NCBI RefSeq assembly: GCF_003315235.1 | Contig: NZ_QNRU01000013.1 | Location: 1 to 53,179, forward strand | Length of the DNA: 53,179 nucleotides | Reading direction: 5' to 3' | Source of the DNA: Neisseria gonorrhoeae | GTDB lineage: Bacteria > Pseudomonadota > Gammaproteobacteria > Burkholderiales > Neisseriaceae | Shown here: piece by piece, positions 1 to 8,841 of the stretch | How the letters are laid out: each line of letters starts with the position of its first letter | Position numbering within the stretch: the stretch's first letter is position 1 | Translations under genes and position numbers: made by a program | The notes under the pieces: generated by a model | What the model was told of the DNA's origin: nothing | Databases searched by the model: none | What the model saw: only the letters and a program-made list of their open reading frames with translations

Positions 1-51
1 CGTACTGCCTGCGGCCCGCCGCCTTGTCCTGATTTTTGTTAATCCGCTATA
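1..51. repeat. CREE (Correia element) terminus, cut by window edge
   Basis: The sequence ends in TTTTTGTTAATCCGCTATA, the same terminus seen on the full-length CREE at 21988-22142. Only the last third of the element lies in the window. A second copy of this same-orientation terminus lies at 862-892, so the pilin fragment between them is bracketed by direct repeats. Confidence 0.8.
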
Positions 52-77
52 AAGACCGTCGGGCATCTGCAGCCGTC

Positions 78-97
78 ATTCCCGCGCGGGCGGGAGT
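78..97. repeat. dRS3 repeat (one mismatch in the right arm)
   Basis: ATTCCC, an 8-base spacer, then GGGAGT. This is one base off the dRS3 consensus ATTCCC-N8-GGGAAT. Confidence 0.7.
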
Positions 98-201
98 CCG
101 GACCGCTTGTTCGGCAAATGAGGGGGCGGATTGCGCGCCTGTCAGATAAAAACCGTGTTTAAACGGGTGGCAATGAGGCACATGCAGGGCCTTGAAGCGC
201 A

Positions 202-288
202 ATCGATATATTATTTCCACCGGAACGGACGACCCCGCCCGCCTTGCAAACCCTTAAAAGACAAGCCGCCCGGGTTGATCCGGGCGGC
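202..288 (-). repeat. Sma/Cla-type repeat downstream of the pilin 3' end
   Basis: The stretch holds a ClaI site (ATCGAT, 202-207) and a SmaI site (CCCGGG, 269-274). The SmaI site sits in a strong GC hairpin (stem 265-273 with 280-288). A Sma/Cla repeat is known to lie at the 3' end of neisserial pil loci and to support pilin gene conversion. Its position just beyond the pilin stop codon supports that reading. The hairpin could also act as a terminator. Confidence 0.65.
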
Positions 289-341
289 CGTGGAAAATCA
301 CTTACCGCTTGATTTGTTTGAAATTTAAGGCCTAATTTGCC

Positions 342-743
342 TTAGGTGGCAGATGATTCATCGCGGCAGGTTGACGGCAGGTGCTTGGTTTCGATTTTGT
401 CGTTGTCGGTGCCGTCGGCTTTGACGGTGTCGTCGTTGTCGCCGGTGCGCTTAACCGGCTGTCCGCAGAACCATTTTACCGAACCGGCTTCACGCCTGGC
501 CCACAGGGAGAGTTTTTTGTCTTTGATTTCTTTGTTTACGCCGTCTGATTTCATTTTGGCGGTAACGACGCCTTTTGTGACCGTAACGCTTTCAACATAT
601 TTGCCTTTGATGTCGGTGGCGGAGGATGCCACGCCGGCAGAAGTGTTGTTTGCGGGCCATTTGCCGTGATTCAGGTAATATTCGGTAACGGCTGATTTTT
701 GACCTTCGGCCAAAAGGATGGCTTCGGAAACTTGCGCGCGGGC
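342..743 (-). pseudogene. pilS: Silent type IV pilin cassette (pilS), 5'-truncated
   Basis: The frame encodes a class I pilin from the ARAQVSEA segment after the missing N-terminal helix through to the stop. It includes the semivariable region ([21 protein letters not shown]) and the two Cys of the C-terminal disulfide loop (WFCGQPV and LPSTCRD), which enclose a hydrophilic hypervariable segment. The leader peptide, the conserved first ~30 residues and a promoter are absent, so it cannot be expressed alone. Silent copies of this kind donate sequence to pilE by RecA-dependent gene conversion. The cassette begins directly at a dRS3 half-site (GGCGGGAATC, 741-750), which marks a recombination boundary. 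The 3' end is intact and is followed by a Sma/Cla-type repeat. Confidence 0.85.
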
Positions 744-804
744 GGGAATCCGGACCTTGGAACAACAGCAATATTCAAAGATTATCTGAAAGTCCGAGAT
801 TCCA

Positions 805-824
805 GATTCCCGCTTTCGCGGGAA
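805..824. repeat. dRS3 repeat
   Basis: Perfect ATTCCC-N8-GGGAAT. A half-site follows at about 838-845. Confidence 0.8.
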
Positions 825-861
825 TGACGAAAAGTGGCGGGAATGACGGTTCGGGCATTCC

Positions 862-894
862 TTCTTGTCCTGATTTTTGTTAATCCGCTATACT
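862..894 (+). promoter_or_regulatory. Truncated CREE end that may supply a promoter
   Basis: The last 31 bp of a CREE lie just upstream of the EamA gene. TTGTCC (865-870), an 18-bp gap and TATACT (889-894) form a plausible sigma70 promoter. The -10 box is completed by the first bases after the repeat. Correia termini are known to create promoters this way. Use here is inferred from position only. Confidence 0.5.
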
Positions 895-925
895 TTTGTA
901 TGACCATCTGACTTTACCACTCACT

Positions 926-1801
926 ATGTTTTACCAAATCCTTGCCCTGATTATCTGGAGCAGCTCGTTTATTGCCGCCAAATATGTCTATGGCGGCATC
1001 GATCCCGCATTGATGGTCGGCGTGCGCCTGCTGATTGCCGCGCTGCCTGCACTGCCCGCCTGCCGCCGTCATGTCGGCAAGATTCCGCGTGAGGAATGGA
1101 AGCCGTTGCTGATTGTGTCGTTCGTCAACTATGTGCTGACCCTGCTGCTTCAGTTTGTCGGGTTGAAATACACTTCCGCCGCCAGCGCATCGGTCATTGT
1201 CGGACTCGAGCCGCTGCTGATGGTGTTTGTCGGACACTTTTTCTTCAACGACAAAGCGCGTGCCTACCACTGGATATGCGGCGCGGCGGCATTTGCCGGT
1301 GTCGCGCTGCTGATGGCGGGCGGTGCGGAAGAGGGCGGCGAAGTCGGCTGGTTCGGCTGCCTGCTGGTGTTGTTGGCGGGCGCGGGCTTTTGTGCCGCTA
1401 TGCGTCCGACGCAAAGGCTGATTGCCCGCATCGGCGCACCGGCATTCACATCTGTTTCCATTGCCGCCGCATCGTTGATGTGCCTGCCGTTTTCGCTTGC
1501 TTTGGCGCAAAGTTATACCGTGGACTGGAGCGTCGGGATGGTATTGTCGCTGTTGTATTTGGGTTTGGGGTGCGGCTGGTACGCCTATTGGCTGTGGAAC
1601 AAGGGGATGAGCCGTGTTCCTGCCAACGCGTCGGGACTGTTGATTTCGCTCGAACCCGTCGTCGGCGTGCTGTTGGCGGTTTTGATTTTGGGCGAACATT
1701 TATCGCCCGTGTCCGCCTTGGGCGTGTTTGTCGTCATCGCCGCCACTTTCGCCGCCGGCCGGCTGTCGCGCAGGGACGCGCAAAACGGCAATGCCGTCTG
1801 A
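926..1801 (+). CDS. EamA/DMT-family transporter (RhaT/YdcZ-like exporter)
   Basis: The product is a 291-residue inner-membrane protein with about ten hydrophobic helices in two repeated halves, the pattern of drug/metabolite transporters with two EamA domains. The N-terminal half has the typical IIWSSSFIAAKY signature, and the second half has SLEPVVGVLLA. The ATG at 926 is preferred; an upstream in-frame TTG at 896 would add ten polar residues. The stop codon lies inside a DUS (GCCGTCTGA). The substrate cannot be told from sequence; amino acids or metabolites are usual for the family. A CREE-derived promoter may drive it. Confidence 0.8.
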   Translation: MFYQILALIIWSSSFIAAKYVYGGIDPALMVGVRLLIAALPALPACRRHVGKIPREEWKPLLIVSFVNYVLTLLLQFVGLKYTSAASASVIVGLEPLLMVFVGHFFFNDKARAYHWICGAAAFAGVALLMAGGAEEGGEVGWFGCLLVLLAGAGFCAAMRPTQRLIARIGAPAFTSVSIAAASLMCLPFSLALAQSYTVDWSVGMVLSLLYLGLGCGWYAYWLWNKGMSRVPANASGLLISLEPVVGVLLAVLILGEHLSPVSALGVFVVIAATFAAGRLSRRDAQNGNAV

Positions 1802-1916
1802 AGCGGTTTCGGGCGGCATATCCTTCGGTTTTGCCCCGCCGTCCGATATGTTAGACTTGCGCCCGTACCGACCGTCGTTTGCGACGGTTTCTTTATTTGA
1901 TTTGAACGGAAAAACC

Positions 1917-3146
1917 ATGTCTCCGACCCTTCCTCCGATGAGCGGAAAACTGATGGCGGTTTTGATGGCGATACTGGTCGCGCTGATGCCGTTTTCCACC
2001 GATGCCTACCTGCCCGCGATTCCCGAAATGGCGCAGCCGCTGAACGCGGATATCCACCGTATCGAATAGAGTCTGAGTTTGTTTATGTTCGGCACGGCGT
2101 TCGGGCAAGTGGCCGGCGGCGCGGTGTCCGACATCAAAGGGCGCAAACCCGTCGCCCTGACCGGTTTGATTGTATATTGCCTTGCCGTTGCCGCCATCGT
2201 ATTTGCTTCGAGTACCGAACAGCTCCTTAACCTGCGTGCGGTACAGGCGTTCGGCGCAGGCATGGCTGTAGTCATCGTCGGTGCGATGGTGCGCGATTAT
2301 TATTCCGGACGCAAAGCCGCGCAGATGTTTGCCCTTATCGGCATCATTCTGATGGTTGTGCCGCTGGCCGGACCCATGGTCGGCGCATTGTTGCAGGGAT
2401 TGGGCGGATGGCGGGCGATTTTCGTTTTCTTGGCGGCGTATTCGCCGGTGCTGCCCGGTTTGGTACAGTATTTCCTGCCCAATCCCGCCGTCGGCGGCAA
2501 AATCGGCAGGGATGTGTTCGGGCTGGTGGCGGGGCGGTTCAAGCGCGTATTGAAAACCCGTGCCGCGATGGGTTATCTGTTTTTTCAGGCATTCAGCTTC
2601 GGTTCGATGTTCGCCTTTCTGACCGAATCTTCCTTCGTGTACCGGCAGCTCTACCACGTTACGCCGCACCGGTACGCATGGGTGTTTGCACTCAACATCA
2701 TCACGATGATGTTTTTCAGCCGCGTTACCGCGTGGCGGCTTAAAACCGGCGCGCATCCGCAAAGCATCCTGCTGCGGGGGATTGTCGTCCAATTTGCCGC
2801 CAACCCGTCCCAACTCGCCGCCGTGCTGTTTTTCGGGTTGCCCCCGTTTTGGCTGCCGGTTGCGTGCGTGATGTTTTCCGTCGGTACGCAGGGCCTGGTC
2901 GGTGCGGACACGCAGGCATGCTTTATGTCTTATTTCAAAGAAGAGGGCGGCAGCGCGAACGCCGTGTTGGGTGTATTCCGGTCCTTAATCGGCGCGGGCG
3001 TGGGCATGGCGGCAACCGTCCTGCACGACGGTTCGGCAACCGTGATGGCGGCAACCATGACCGCGTCCGCCTCTTGCGGCATTGCGCTTTTGTGGCTCTG
3101 CTCGCATCGTGCGTGGAAAGAAAACGGGCAAAGCGAATACCTTTAA
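1917..3146 (+). pseudogene. Bcr/CflA-family MFS drug efflux transporter, interrupted by an amber stop
   Basis: The frame from ATG 1917 to the stop at 3144-3146 would encode about 409 residues, normal for 12-helix Bcr/CflA antiporters. It has the N-terminal PFSTDAYLPAIPEM motif and the loop 2-3 motif GGAVSDIKGRKPVAL. Codon 51 is TAG (2067-2069) between RIE and SLSLFMFG, where relatives normally have Gln, so a single C-to-T change explains it. The rest of the frame is open. Unless suppressed or restarted at the internal ATG 2085, it yields a 50-residue fragment. A DUS hairpin terminator follows. Confidence 0.85.
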
Positions 3147-3150
3147 CGGA

Positions 3151-3183
3151 AAATGCCGTCTGAAACCGCTTCAGACGGCATTT
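3151..3183. terminator. DUS inverted-repeat terminator
   Basis: ATGCCGTCTGAA and its reverse complement form a stem flanked by A and T runs after the MFS gene. It doubles as a DNA uptake signal. Confidence 0.85.
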
Positions 3184-3223
3184 GATGTTAGAATGCACGG
3201 CAAATTACCGTTCAGGCGAAATT

Positions 3224-4312
3224 ATGTCCCAAACTATCGACGAACTCCTCATCCCGCACCGCAACGCCATCGACACCATCGATGCCGAAATCCTGCGCCT
3301 GCTCAACGAACGCGCGCAACATGCCCACGCCATCGGCGAGCTGAAAGGCACGGGCGCGGTGTACCGCCCCGAACGCGAGGTTGCCGTGTTGCGCCGCATT
3401 CAGGATTTGAACAAAGGCCCGCTGCCCGACGAATCGGTAGCACGCCTGTTTCGGGAAGTGATGAGCGAGTGCCTCGCCGTCGAACGTCCGCTGACCATTG
3501 TCTATCTGGGGCCGCAGGGCACGTTTACCCAGCAGGCGGCGATTAAGCATTTCGGTCATGCCGCGCATACAATGGCGTGTCCGACCATAGACGACTGCTT
3601 CAAACAGGTTGAAACCCGTCAGGCGGATTATCTGGTCGCGCCCGTGGAAAACTCGACCGAAGGCTCGGTCGGGCGCACATTGGATTTGCTTGCCGTTACC
3701 GCGTTGCAGGCGTGCGGCGAAGTCGTTTTGCGCATCCACCACAACCTGTTGCGCAAAAACAACGGCAGCACCGAGGGTATCGCCAAAGTATTTTCGCACG
3801 CGCAGGCGTTGGCGCAGTGCAACGACTGGTTGGGCAGGCGTCTGCCCAACGCCGAACGGATTGCCGTGTCCAGCAATGCCGAAGCCGCAAGGCTGGTTGC
3901 CGAATCGGACGACGGTACGGTTGCCGCCATCGCCGGACGCACGGCGGCGGAAATTTACGGACTCGATATGGTTGCCGAGTGCATCGAAGACGAACCGAAC
4001 AACACCACGCGCTTTCTGGTCATGGGACATCACGAAACCGGTGCAAGCGGCAGCGACAAAACCTCGCTGGCCGTTTCCGCGCCCAACCGCGCCGGCGCGG
4101 TTGCCTCGCTGCTGCAACCGCTGACCGAATCGGGTATTTCCATGACCAAGTTTGAGAGCCGTCCGAGCAAATCCGTTTTGTGGGAATACCTGTTCTTCAT
4201 CGACATCGAAGGACACCGCCGGGACGCGCAGATTCAGACGGCATTGGAACGCTTGGGCGAACGCGCTTCGTTTGTCAAAGTCATCGGTTCGTATCCGACT
4301 GCCGTTTTGTAG
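3224..4312 (+). CDS. pheA: Bifunctional chorismate mutase / prephenate dehydratase (P-protein)
   Basis: The protein makes phenylpyruvate from chorismate via prephenate in phenylalanine synthesis, in the cytoplasm. Of 362 residues, about 1-90 form an AroQ-type chorismate mutase (ID..ILRLLNERA). About 92-275 form the prephenate dehydratase (YLGPQGTFT, VENSTEGSVG and the catalytic TTRF). About 285-360 form an ACT domain with the Phe-binding ESRPSK motif, so feedback inhibition by phenylalanine is expected. ATG 3224 was chosen over upstream TTG/ATG codons because it starts the conserved MSQTIDELL. It is the first gene of a co-directional run. Confidence 0.95.
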   Translation: MSQTIDELLIPHRNAIDTIDAEILRLLNERAQHAHAIGELKGTGAVYRPEREVAVLRRIQDLNKGPLPDESVARLFREVMSECLAVERPLTIVYLGPQGTFTQQAAIKHFGHAAHTMACPTIDDCFKQVETRQADYLVAPVENSTEGSVGRTLDLLAVTALQACGEVVLRIHHNLLRKNNGSTEGIAKVFSHAQALAQCNDWLGRRLPNAERIAVSSNAEAARLVAESDDGTVAAIAGRTAAEIYGLDMVAECIEDEPNNTTRFLVMGHHETGASGSDKTSLAVSAPNRAGAVASLLQPLTESGISMTKFESRPSKSVLWEYLFFIDIEGHRRDAQIQTALERLGERASFVKVIGSYPTAVL

Positions 4313-4345
4313 TCGCGGCAGCGTTCAGACGGCATTTCAGGCATT

Positions 4346-5089
4346 ATGTCCGAACACCGAGTCAACCACGAACCCGTTTTTATGCTGGCATCTTCGCCTT
4401 GGCGCGAAAGCAGCCTGCGGGTTGAAGCATTCAGCCGCCGTTACGGGCGTGTGGCTTTGCTGGCGCGCAGCGCGCGCAAACGGCAGAGCGAGCTGCGCGG
4501 CGTATTGGTTCCGTTCGTCCCTGCCAGCGTGTCGTGGTACGGCAGTCAGGAACTCAAAACCCTGCACCGCGCCGAATGGATGGGCGGATGGCGGCAGCCG
4601 CAGGGCAGGGCGTTGTTCAGCGGTCTGTATGTGAACGAGCTGGTGTTGAAACTGACCGCGCGCGAAGACCCGATGTCCGAACTGTACGACGCGTTGGCAA
4701 AAGTGATGGAGGCAGTGTGCCGTGAAGCCAACCATATTGCCGATTTGCGCCGCTTCGAATGGAAGCTGCTCAATGCCTTGGGCGTTGCCCCCGATTTGCA
4801 CGCCGACGGCACGGGCGGCGATATTTTGGCGGACAAAACCTACCGGCTGATGCCCGAAGAGGCGGTCATGCCCGTATGCCGGGACACAGGCGCGCTTTCG
4901 CACGAAGCCGGCGCAATTGTCGAAGGGCAGAGCCTGATCGATTTGCGCGAAGGCAGTTTCCGCACCGCCGAAAGCCTGCAACAGGCATTGAAAATCACAC
5001 GGCTGCTAATCGGCACGCTGCTTCCCGAAGGCTTGAAATCGCGGCAGGTGTTGGAACAGATAAGGCAGTTCGACCGCAATACCGCGTAG
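4346..5089 (+). CDS. recO: DNA repair protein RecO
   Basis: The 247-residue protein has an N-terminal OB-fold ([12 protein letters not shown] through [11 protein letters not shown]) and a helical C-terminal domain ([26 protein letters not shown]). With RecR it loads RecA onto SSB-coated single strands in RecF-pathway repair. In Neisseria this pathway also serves pilin antigenic variation. Length is normal. A single DUS lies just upstream. It ends in TAG, 52 bp before pdxJ. Confidence 0.93.
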   Translation: MSEHRVNHEPVFMLASSPWRESSLRVEAFSRRYGRVALLARSARKRQSELRGVLVPFVPASVSWYGSQELKTLHRAEWMGGWRQPQGRALFSGLYVNELVLKLTAREDPMSELYDALAKVMEAVCREANHIADLRRFEWKLLNALGVAPDLHADGTGGDILADKTYRLMPEEAVMPVCRDTGALSHEAGAIVEGQSLIDLREGSFRTAESLQQALKITRLLIGTLLPEGLKSRQVLEQIRQFDRNTA

Positions 5090-5141
5090 CTGCGCCCGCA
5101 CCATGCCGTCAAACAGGAAAACGAAGAGAAAAGGAAACATT

Positions 5142-5870
5142 ATGCTTCTGGGTGTCAACATCGACCACATCGCCACCGTCCGCAACGCGCGCGGCACGAC
5201 TTATCCCAGCCCCGTGGAGGCGGCACTGGTTGCCGAAACGCACGGTGCAGACCTGATTACCATGCACCTGCGCGAAGACCGCCGCCACATCAAAGACGCG
5301 GATGTATTTGCCGTCAAAAACGCCATCCGCACGCGCCTGAACCTTGAAATGGCGTTGACGGAAGAAATGCTCGAAAACGCGCTTAAAGTGATGCCGGAAG
5401 ACGTGTGCATCGTGCCTGAAAAACGGCAGGAAATCACGACCGAAGGCGGTTTGGACGTATTGGCGCAACAAGAAAAAATTGCCGGGTTCACCAAAATCCT
5501 GACCGACGCGGGCATACGCGTGTCCTTGTTTATCGATGCCGACGACAGGCAAATCCAAGCCGCCTATGATGTCGGCGCGCCCGTTGTCGAGCTGCACACC
5601 GGCGCATACGCCGATGCACGCAGCCACGCCGAACAAATCAGGCAGTTCGAGCGTCTGCAAAACGGCGCGCATTTCGCCGGCGATTTGGGCCTGGTCGTCA
5701 ACGCCGGACACGGACTGACCATACACAACGTTACCCCCGTCGCCCAAATCCTCGCCATCCGCGAACTGAACATCGGGCATTCGCTGATTGCCCAAGCCCT
5801 CTTCCTCGGACTTCCCGAAGCCGTGCGCCAGATGAAGGAGGCGATGTTCAGGGCAAGGCTGCTGCCGTAA
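5142..5870 (+). CDS. pdxJ: Pyridoxine 5'-phosphate synthase
   Basis: The product is a 242-residue TIM-barrel enzyme that condenses 1-deoxy-xylulose 5-phosphate with 3-amino-2-oxopropyl phosphate to give pyridoxine 5'-phosphate. Signatures are [17 protein letters not shown] at the N-terminus, [21 protein letters not shown] and NAGHGL. ATG 5142 follows AAGGAA at a good distance. A longer frame from 5103 is not supported. The pdxJ-acpS order is the conserved proteobacterial arrangement. Confidence 0.95.
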   Translation: MLLGVNIDHIATVRNARGTTYPSPVEAALVAETHGADLITMHLREDRRHIKDADVFAVKNAIRTRLNLEMALTEEMLENALKVMPEDVCIVPEKRQEITTEGGLDVLAQQEKIAGFTKILTDAGIRVSLFIDADDRQIQAAYDVGAPVVELHTGAYADARSHAEQIRQFERLQNGAHFAGDLGLVVNAGHGLTIHNVTPVAQILAIRELNIGHSLIAQALFLGLPEAVRQMKEAMFRARLLP

Positions 5871-5919
5871 GGGCAGGCAAACCGTTTCAGACGGCATTTC
5901 ACGAAAAAGGAGCGCAAAT

Positions 5920-6297
5920 ATGATTTACGGCATCGGTACAGACATCGTTTCCCTCAAGCGCATCATCCGCTTAAACAAAAAATTCGGACAGGCGTTTGCA
6001 GGGCGCATACTCACTCCCGAAGAGCTGCTTGAATTTCCGCAGGCGGGCAAACCCGTCAACTACCTTGCCAAACGCTTTGCCGCCAAAGAAGCCTTCGCCA
6101 AAGCCGTCGGCACGGGCATACGAGGCGCGGTTTCCTTCCGCAACATCGGCATCGGGCACGACGCATTGGGCAAGCCCGAATTTTTCTACGGCCCCGCCCT
6201 GTCCGAATGGCTGGAAGAACAAGGCATCAGCCGCGTCAGCCTGAGTATGGCGGACGAAGGCGATACCGTGTTGGCGTTTGCCGTTGCCGAAAAATAA
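5920..6297 (+). CDS. acpS: Holo-[acyl-carrier-protein] synthase
   Basis: The 125-residue protein has the AcpS hallmarks: IYGIGTDIV at the N-terminus (metal-binding Asp) and the KRFAAKEAFAKA helix. It transfers 4'-phosphopantetheine from CoA to apo-ACP, activating fatty-acid synthesis. AAGGAG precedes the start. It follows pdxJ after a single DUS and is probably co-transcribed. It overlaps a DUS at its stop codon. Confidence 0.95.
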   Translation: MIYGIGTDIVSLKRIIRLNKKFGQAFAGRILTPEELLEFPQAGKPVNYLAKRFAAKEAFAKAVGTGIRGAVSFRNIGIGHDALGKPEFFYGPALSEWLEEQGISRVSLSMADEGDTVLAFAVAEK

Positions 6298-6378
6298 TGC
6301 CGTCTGAAATTCGGCAAACCCGTTGACGGCATTGCCCTTCCCTCATTTGCATTCCGACCGACCAACCGCATACCCGCC

Positions 6379-7188
6379 ATGATCCAAGATACCCGCCCCC
6401 TTATCCGCGTCGTTGCCGGCATCCTGCTCGATTCAGACGGCAATTACCTGCTCGGCTCGCGCCCCGAAGGCAAGCCCTATGCCGGATATTGGGAATTTGC
6501 CGGCGGCAAGGTCGAGGCGGGCGAAACCGACTTCCAAGCCCTGCAACGCGAGTTTGGAGAAGAACTCGGCATCCGCATCCTCGCCGCCACGCCTTGGCTG
6601 ACCAAAATCCATTCCTACGAACACGCCCGCGTCTGCCTGAAATTCTTATGGGTAAACCCCGATCAATGGGAGGGCGGACCGCAATCGCGCGAAGGGCAGG
6701 AATGGTCTTGGCAGAAGGCGGGTGATTTTACCGTTGCCCCCATGCTGCCTGCCAACGGTGCGCTTTTGCGTTCGCTGTCCGTCCCGCGCCGTTTGTACGG
6801 CAGCCTGAAAACAGGTTTGTACGGCGAAAACAGTATGGGCGCGTACCGCGTCCTGCCTTTGGGTTCGGCAGGGGGAAGCGGTGCGAACGTTTTGATGGAG
6901 GCGGCACAATGGCAGGACAGGTCCGAACACGCCGGCAGCGTGTGGATGATGGTGCAGGCCCGCGAACAATGGCGGCAGGCGCAGGAAAAGGGCGCAGATG
7001 TGGCCGTGTGGCGCGTGTGCGATGATGTTCAGGTACAAGAGGCGGCAGAAGCCCTGCGGCAGGGCGTATCCGTGCCGCTCGTACTTGCAGCAAACGGACA
7101 GACGGTTGCACGTTATGGAAAACTATGGCTCGGATTGGGGGCGCACGCGGTGGTAAGGGATGAAACAATAGGGAAGAATCATGAATAA
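6379..7188 (+). CDS. Nudix hydrolase (MutT-like) with ThiE/TenI-like C-terminal domain
   Basis: Residues ~8-130 form a Nudix domain with the full box from GGKVEAGE to REFGEELGI, typical of MutT (8-oxo-dGTP clean-up). Residues ~140-265 (YRVLPLG, RYGKLWLGLGAHAVV) look like a degenerate thiamine-phosphate-synthase barrel fragment. The 269-residue total is about twice the length of a plain MutT. Such fusions are known among proteobacteria, and the C-terminal role is unclear. It overlaps the next gene by 8 bp, so the two are translationally coupled. Confidence 0.85.
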   Translation: MIQDTRPLIRVVAGILLDSDGNYLLGSRPEGKPYAGYWEFAGGKVEAGETDFQALQREFGEELGIRILAATPWLTKIHSYEHARVCLKFLWVNPDQWEGGPQSREGQEWSWQKAGDFTVAPMLPANGALLRSLSVPRRLYGSLKTGLYGENSMGAYRVLPLGSAGGSGANVLMEAAQWQDRSEHAGSVWMMVQAREQWRQAQEKGADVAVWRVCDDVQVQEAAEALRQGVSVPLVLAANGQTVARYGKLWLGLGAHAVVRDETIGKNHE

Positions 7189-7603
7189 AAACCGCAAATT
7201 ACTGCTTGCCGTACTGCTGCTGACTGCCTTTGCCGCCTTCAAGCTCGTTTTGTTGCAATGGTGGCAGGCGCAGCAGCCGCAAGCCGTGGCGGCGCAATGC
7301 GATTTGACCGAGGGTTGCACGCTGCCGGACGGAAGCCGTGTCCGCGCCGCCGCCGTTTCAACCAAAAAACCGTTTGATATTTATATCGAACACGCGCCCG
7401 CCGGCACGGAACAGGTCAGCATCAGCTTCAGTATGAAAAATATGGATATGGGTTTCAACCGCTATATGTTCGAGCGGCAACCGTCGGGGAATTGGCAGGC
7501 AGCACGCATCCGCCTGCCCGTCTGTGTCGAAGGCAGGCGCGATTTTACGGCGGACATTACAATCGGCAGCCGGACATTTCAGACGGCATTTACCGCCGAA
7601 TAA
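7181..7603 (+). CDS. Small membrane-anchored periplasmic protein, function unknown
   Basis: The 140-residue protein has a short basic N-terminus, one hydrophobic helix (residues ~7-26) and a soluble periplasmic part. Cys lie at 40, 46 and 115, with a Met-rich stretch SMKNMDMG at 85-92. The Met/Cys content and the likely beta-sandwich recall small metal-handling or YtkA/FixH-like periplasmic proteins, but that is only a guess. It starts inside the 3' end of the Nudix gene (ATG within the AATCATGAATAA overlap) and is followed 48 bp later by the rRNA methyltransferase gene. Confidence 0.75.
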   Translation: MNKNRKLLLAVLLLTAFAAFKLVLLQWWQAQQPQAVAAQCDLTEGCTLPDGSRVRAAAVSTKKPFDIYIEHAPAGTEQVSISFSMKNMDMGFNRYMFERQPSGNWQAARIRLPVCVEGRRDFTADITIGSRTFQTAFTAE

Positions 7604-7651
7604 ACCTTTCAATCCGCCATTGCCGGAACATCCGTCCGGAAAGGACACGCT

Positions 7652-8794
7652 ATGAATACTTTATATACACTTTTCGCCACCTGCCCGCGCGGCTTGGAAA
7701 CCGTTTTATCTCAAGAACTCGGAAGCCTCGGCTGTACCGAGGTTCGGGCGTTTGACGGCGGCGTTTCCTGCCGGGGCGGATTGGAACAGGCCTACGCCGC
7801 CAACCTGCACTCGCGCACCGCCGGCCGCATCCTGCTGCGCCTGACCAAAGGCACATACCGCACCGAGCGCGACATCTACAAACTTGCCAAAAACATCAAC
7901 TGGTTCAACTGGTTTACCTTGCAGCAGACGTTCAAAGTCAAAATCGAGGCAAAACGCGCCAACGTCAAAAGCCTCCAATTTGCCGGCCTGACCGTCAAAG
8001 ATGCCGTCTGCGACGCTTTCCGCGACATTTACGACGCACGTCCGAGCGTGGACAAAGCCGCGCCCGATGTCCGCATCCACGCCTTTTTGGACGAACGCAA
8101 TGTCGAAATCTTCATCGACACTTCGGGCGAAGCCCTGTTCAAACGCGGCTACCGCCTGGATACCGGCGAAGCCCCGCTGCGCGAAAACCTTGCCGCCGGG
8201 CTGCTGCTCTCGGCAGGCTACGACGGTACGCAGCCGTTTCAAGACCCGTTTTGCGGCAGCGGCACGATTGCTATCGAAGCCGCTTGGATTGCCGCCGGCC
8301 GCGCGCCGGGTATGATGCGCCGCTTCGGTTTTGAAAAACTGCAAAATTTCGATAAAACGCTGTGGGCGGATTTGCGCCGCCGCGCCGAAGCGCAAACCCG
8401 CCCCGTCCGCGCCCCGATTGCAGGCAGCGACAACGGCCGCCGCATCGTTCAGACGGCATTGGACAACGCACACAATGCCGGAGCGGACGACATCGTTTCC
8501 TTCAGCGTTGCCGGCGCGCAGTCCGTCCGTCCGAACGGCGAAAACGGCATCATGGTGTCCAATCCGCCCTACGGCGTGCGCCTTGAGGAAGTCCGCGCTT
8601 TGCAGGCACTTTATCCGCAGTTGGGGACGTGGTTGAAAAAACACTATGCCGGCTGGCGGGTCGGCATGTTTACCGGCGACAGGGAAATGCCCAAATTCAT
8701 GCGCCTGCTGCCCAAGCGGAAAATCCCGCTTTATAACGGCAACCTCGACTGCCGCCTGTTCCTGATCGATATGGTGCAGGGATCGAACCGTTGA
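7652..8794 (+). CDS. rlmL: 23S rRNA guanine-N2 methyltransferase, RlmL N-terminal type
   Basis: The 380-residue protein starts with a ferredoxin-like/THUMP region ([34 protein letters not shown]). A Rossmann methyltransferase follows, with a [15 protein letters not shown] site and the amino-methylating NPPYG motif. E. coli RlmL is a ~700-residue fusion of an m2G2445 and an m7G2069 enzyme. Only the m2G half is here, as in the shorter THUMP methyltransferases of many bacteria. AAGGA precedes ATG 7652. A bidirectional DUS terminator separates it from the converging fic gene. Confidence 0.88.
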   Translation: MNTLYTLFATCPRGLETVLSQELGSLGCTEVRAFDGGVSCRGGLEQAYAANLHSRTAGRILLRLTKGTYRTERDIYKLAKNINWFNWFTLQQTFKVKIEAKRANVKSLQFAGLTVKDAVCDAFRDIYDARPSVDKAAPDVRIHAFLDERNVEIFIDTSGEALFKRGYRLDTGEAPLRENLAAGLLLSAGYDGTQPFQDPFCGSGTIAIEAAWIAAGRAPGMMRRFGFEKLQNFDKTLWADLRRRAEAQTRPVRAPIAGSDNGRRIVQTALDNAHNAGADDIVSFSVAGAQSVRPNGENGIMVSNPPYGVRLEEVRALQALYPQLGTWLKKHYAGWRVGMFTGDREMPKFMRLLPKRKIPLYNGNLDCRLFLIDMVQGSNR

Positions 8795-8805
8795 GGAAAG
8801 TGTAC

Positions 8806-8841
8806 AAAAAAGCCGTCTGAAAAATGTTCAGACGGCTTTTT
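8806..8841. terminator. Bidirectional DUS terminator
   Basis: AAAAAAGCCGTCTGAA and its inverted partner, with T runs on both strands, lie between the converging rlmL-type and fic genes. The fic stop codon overlaps its right edge. Confidence 0.85.

Noticed and set aside
3212-4216. 334-residue minus-strand frame opposite pheA
   Set aside because: Antisense shadow; the plus strand encodes all three PheA domains.
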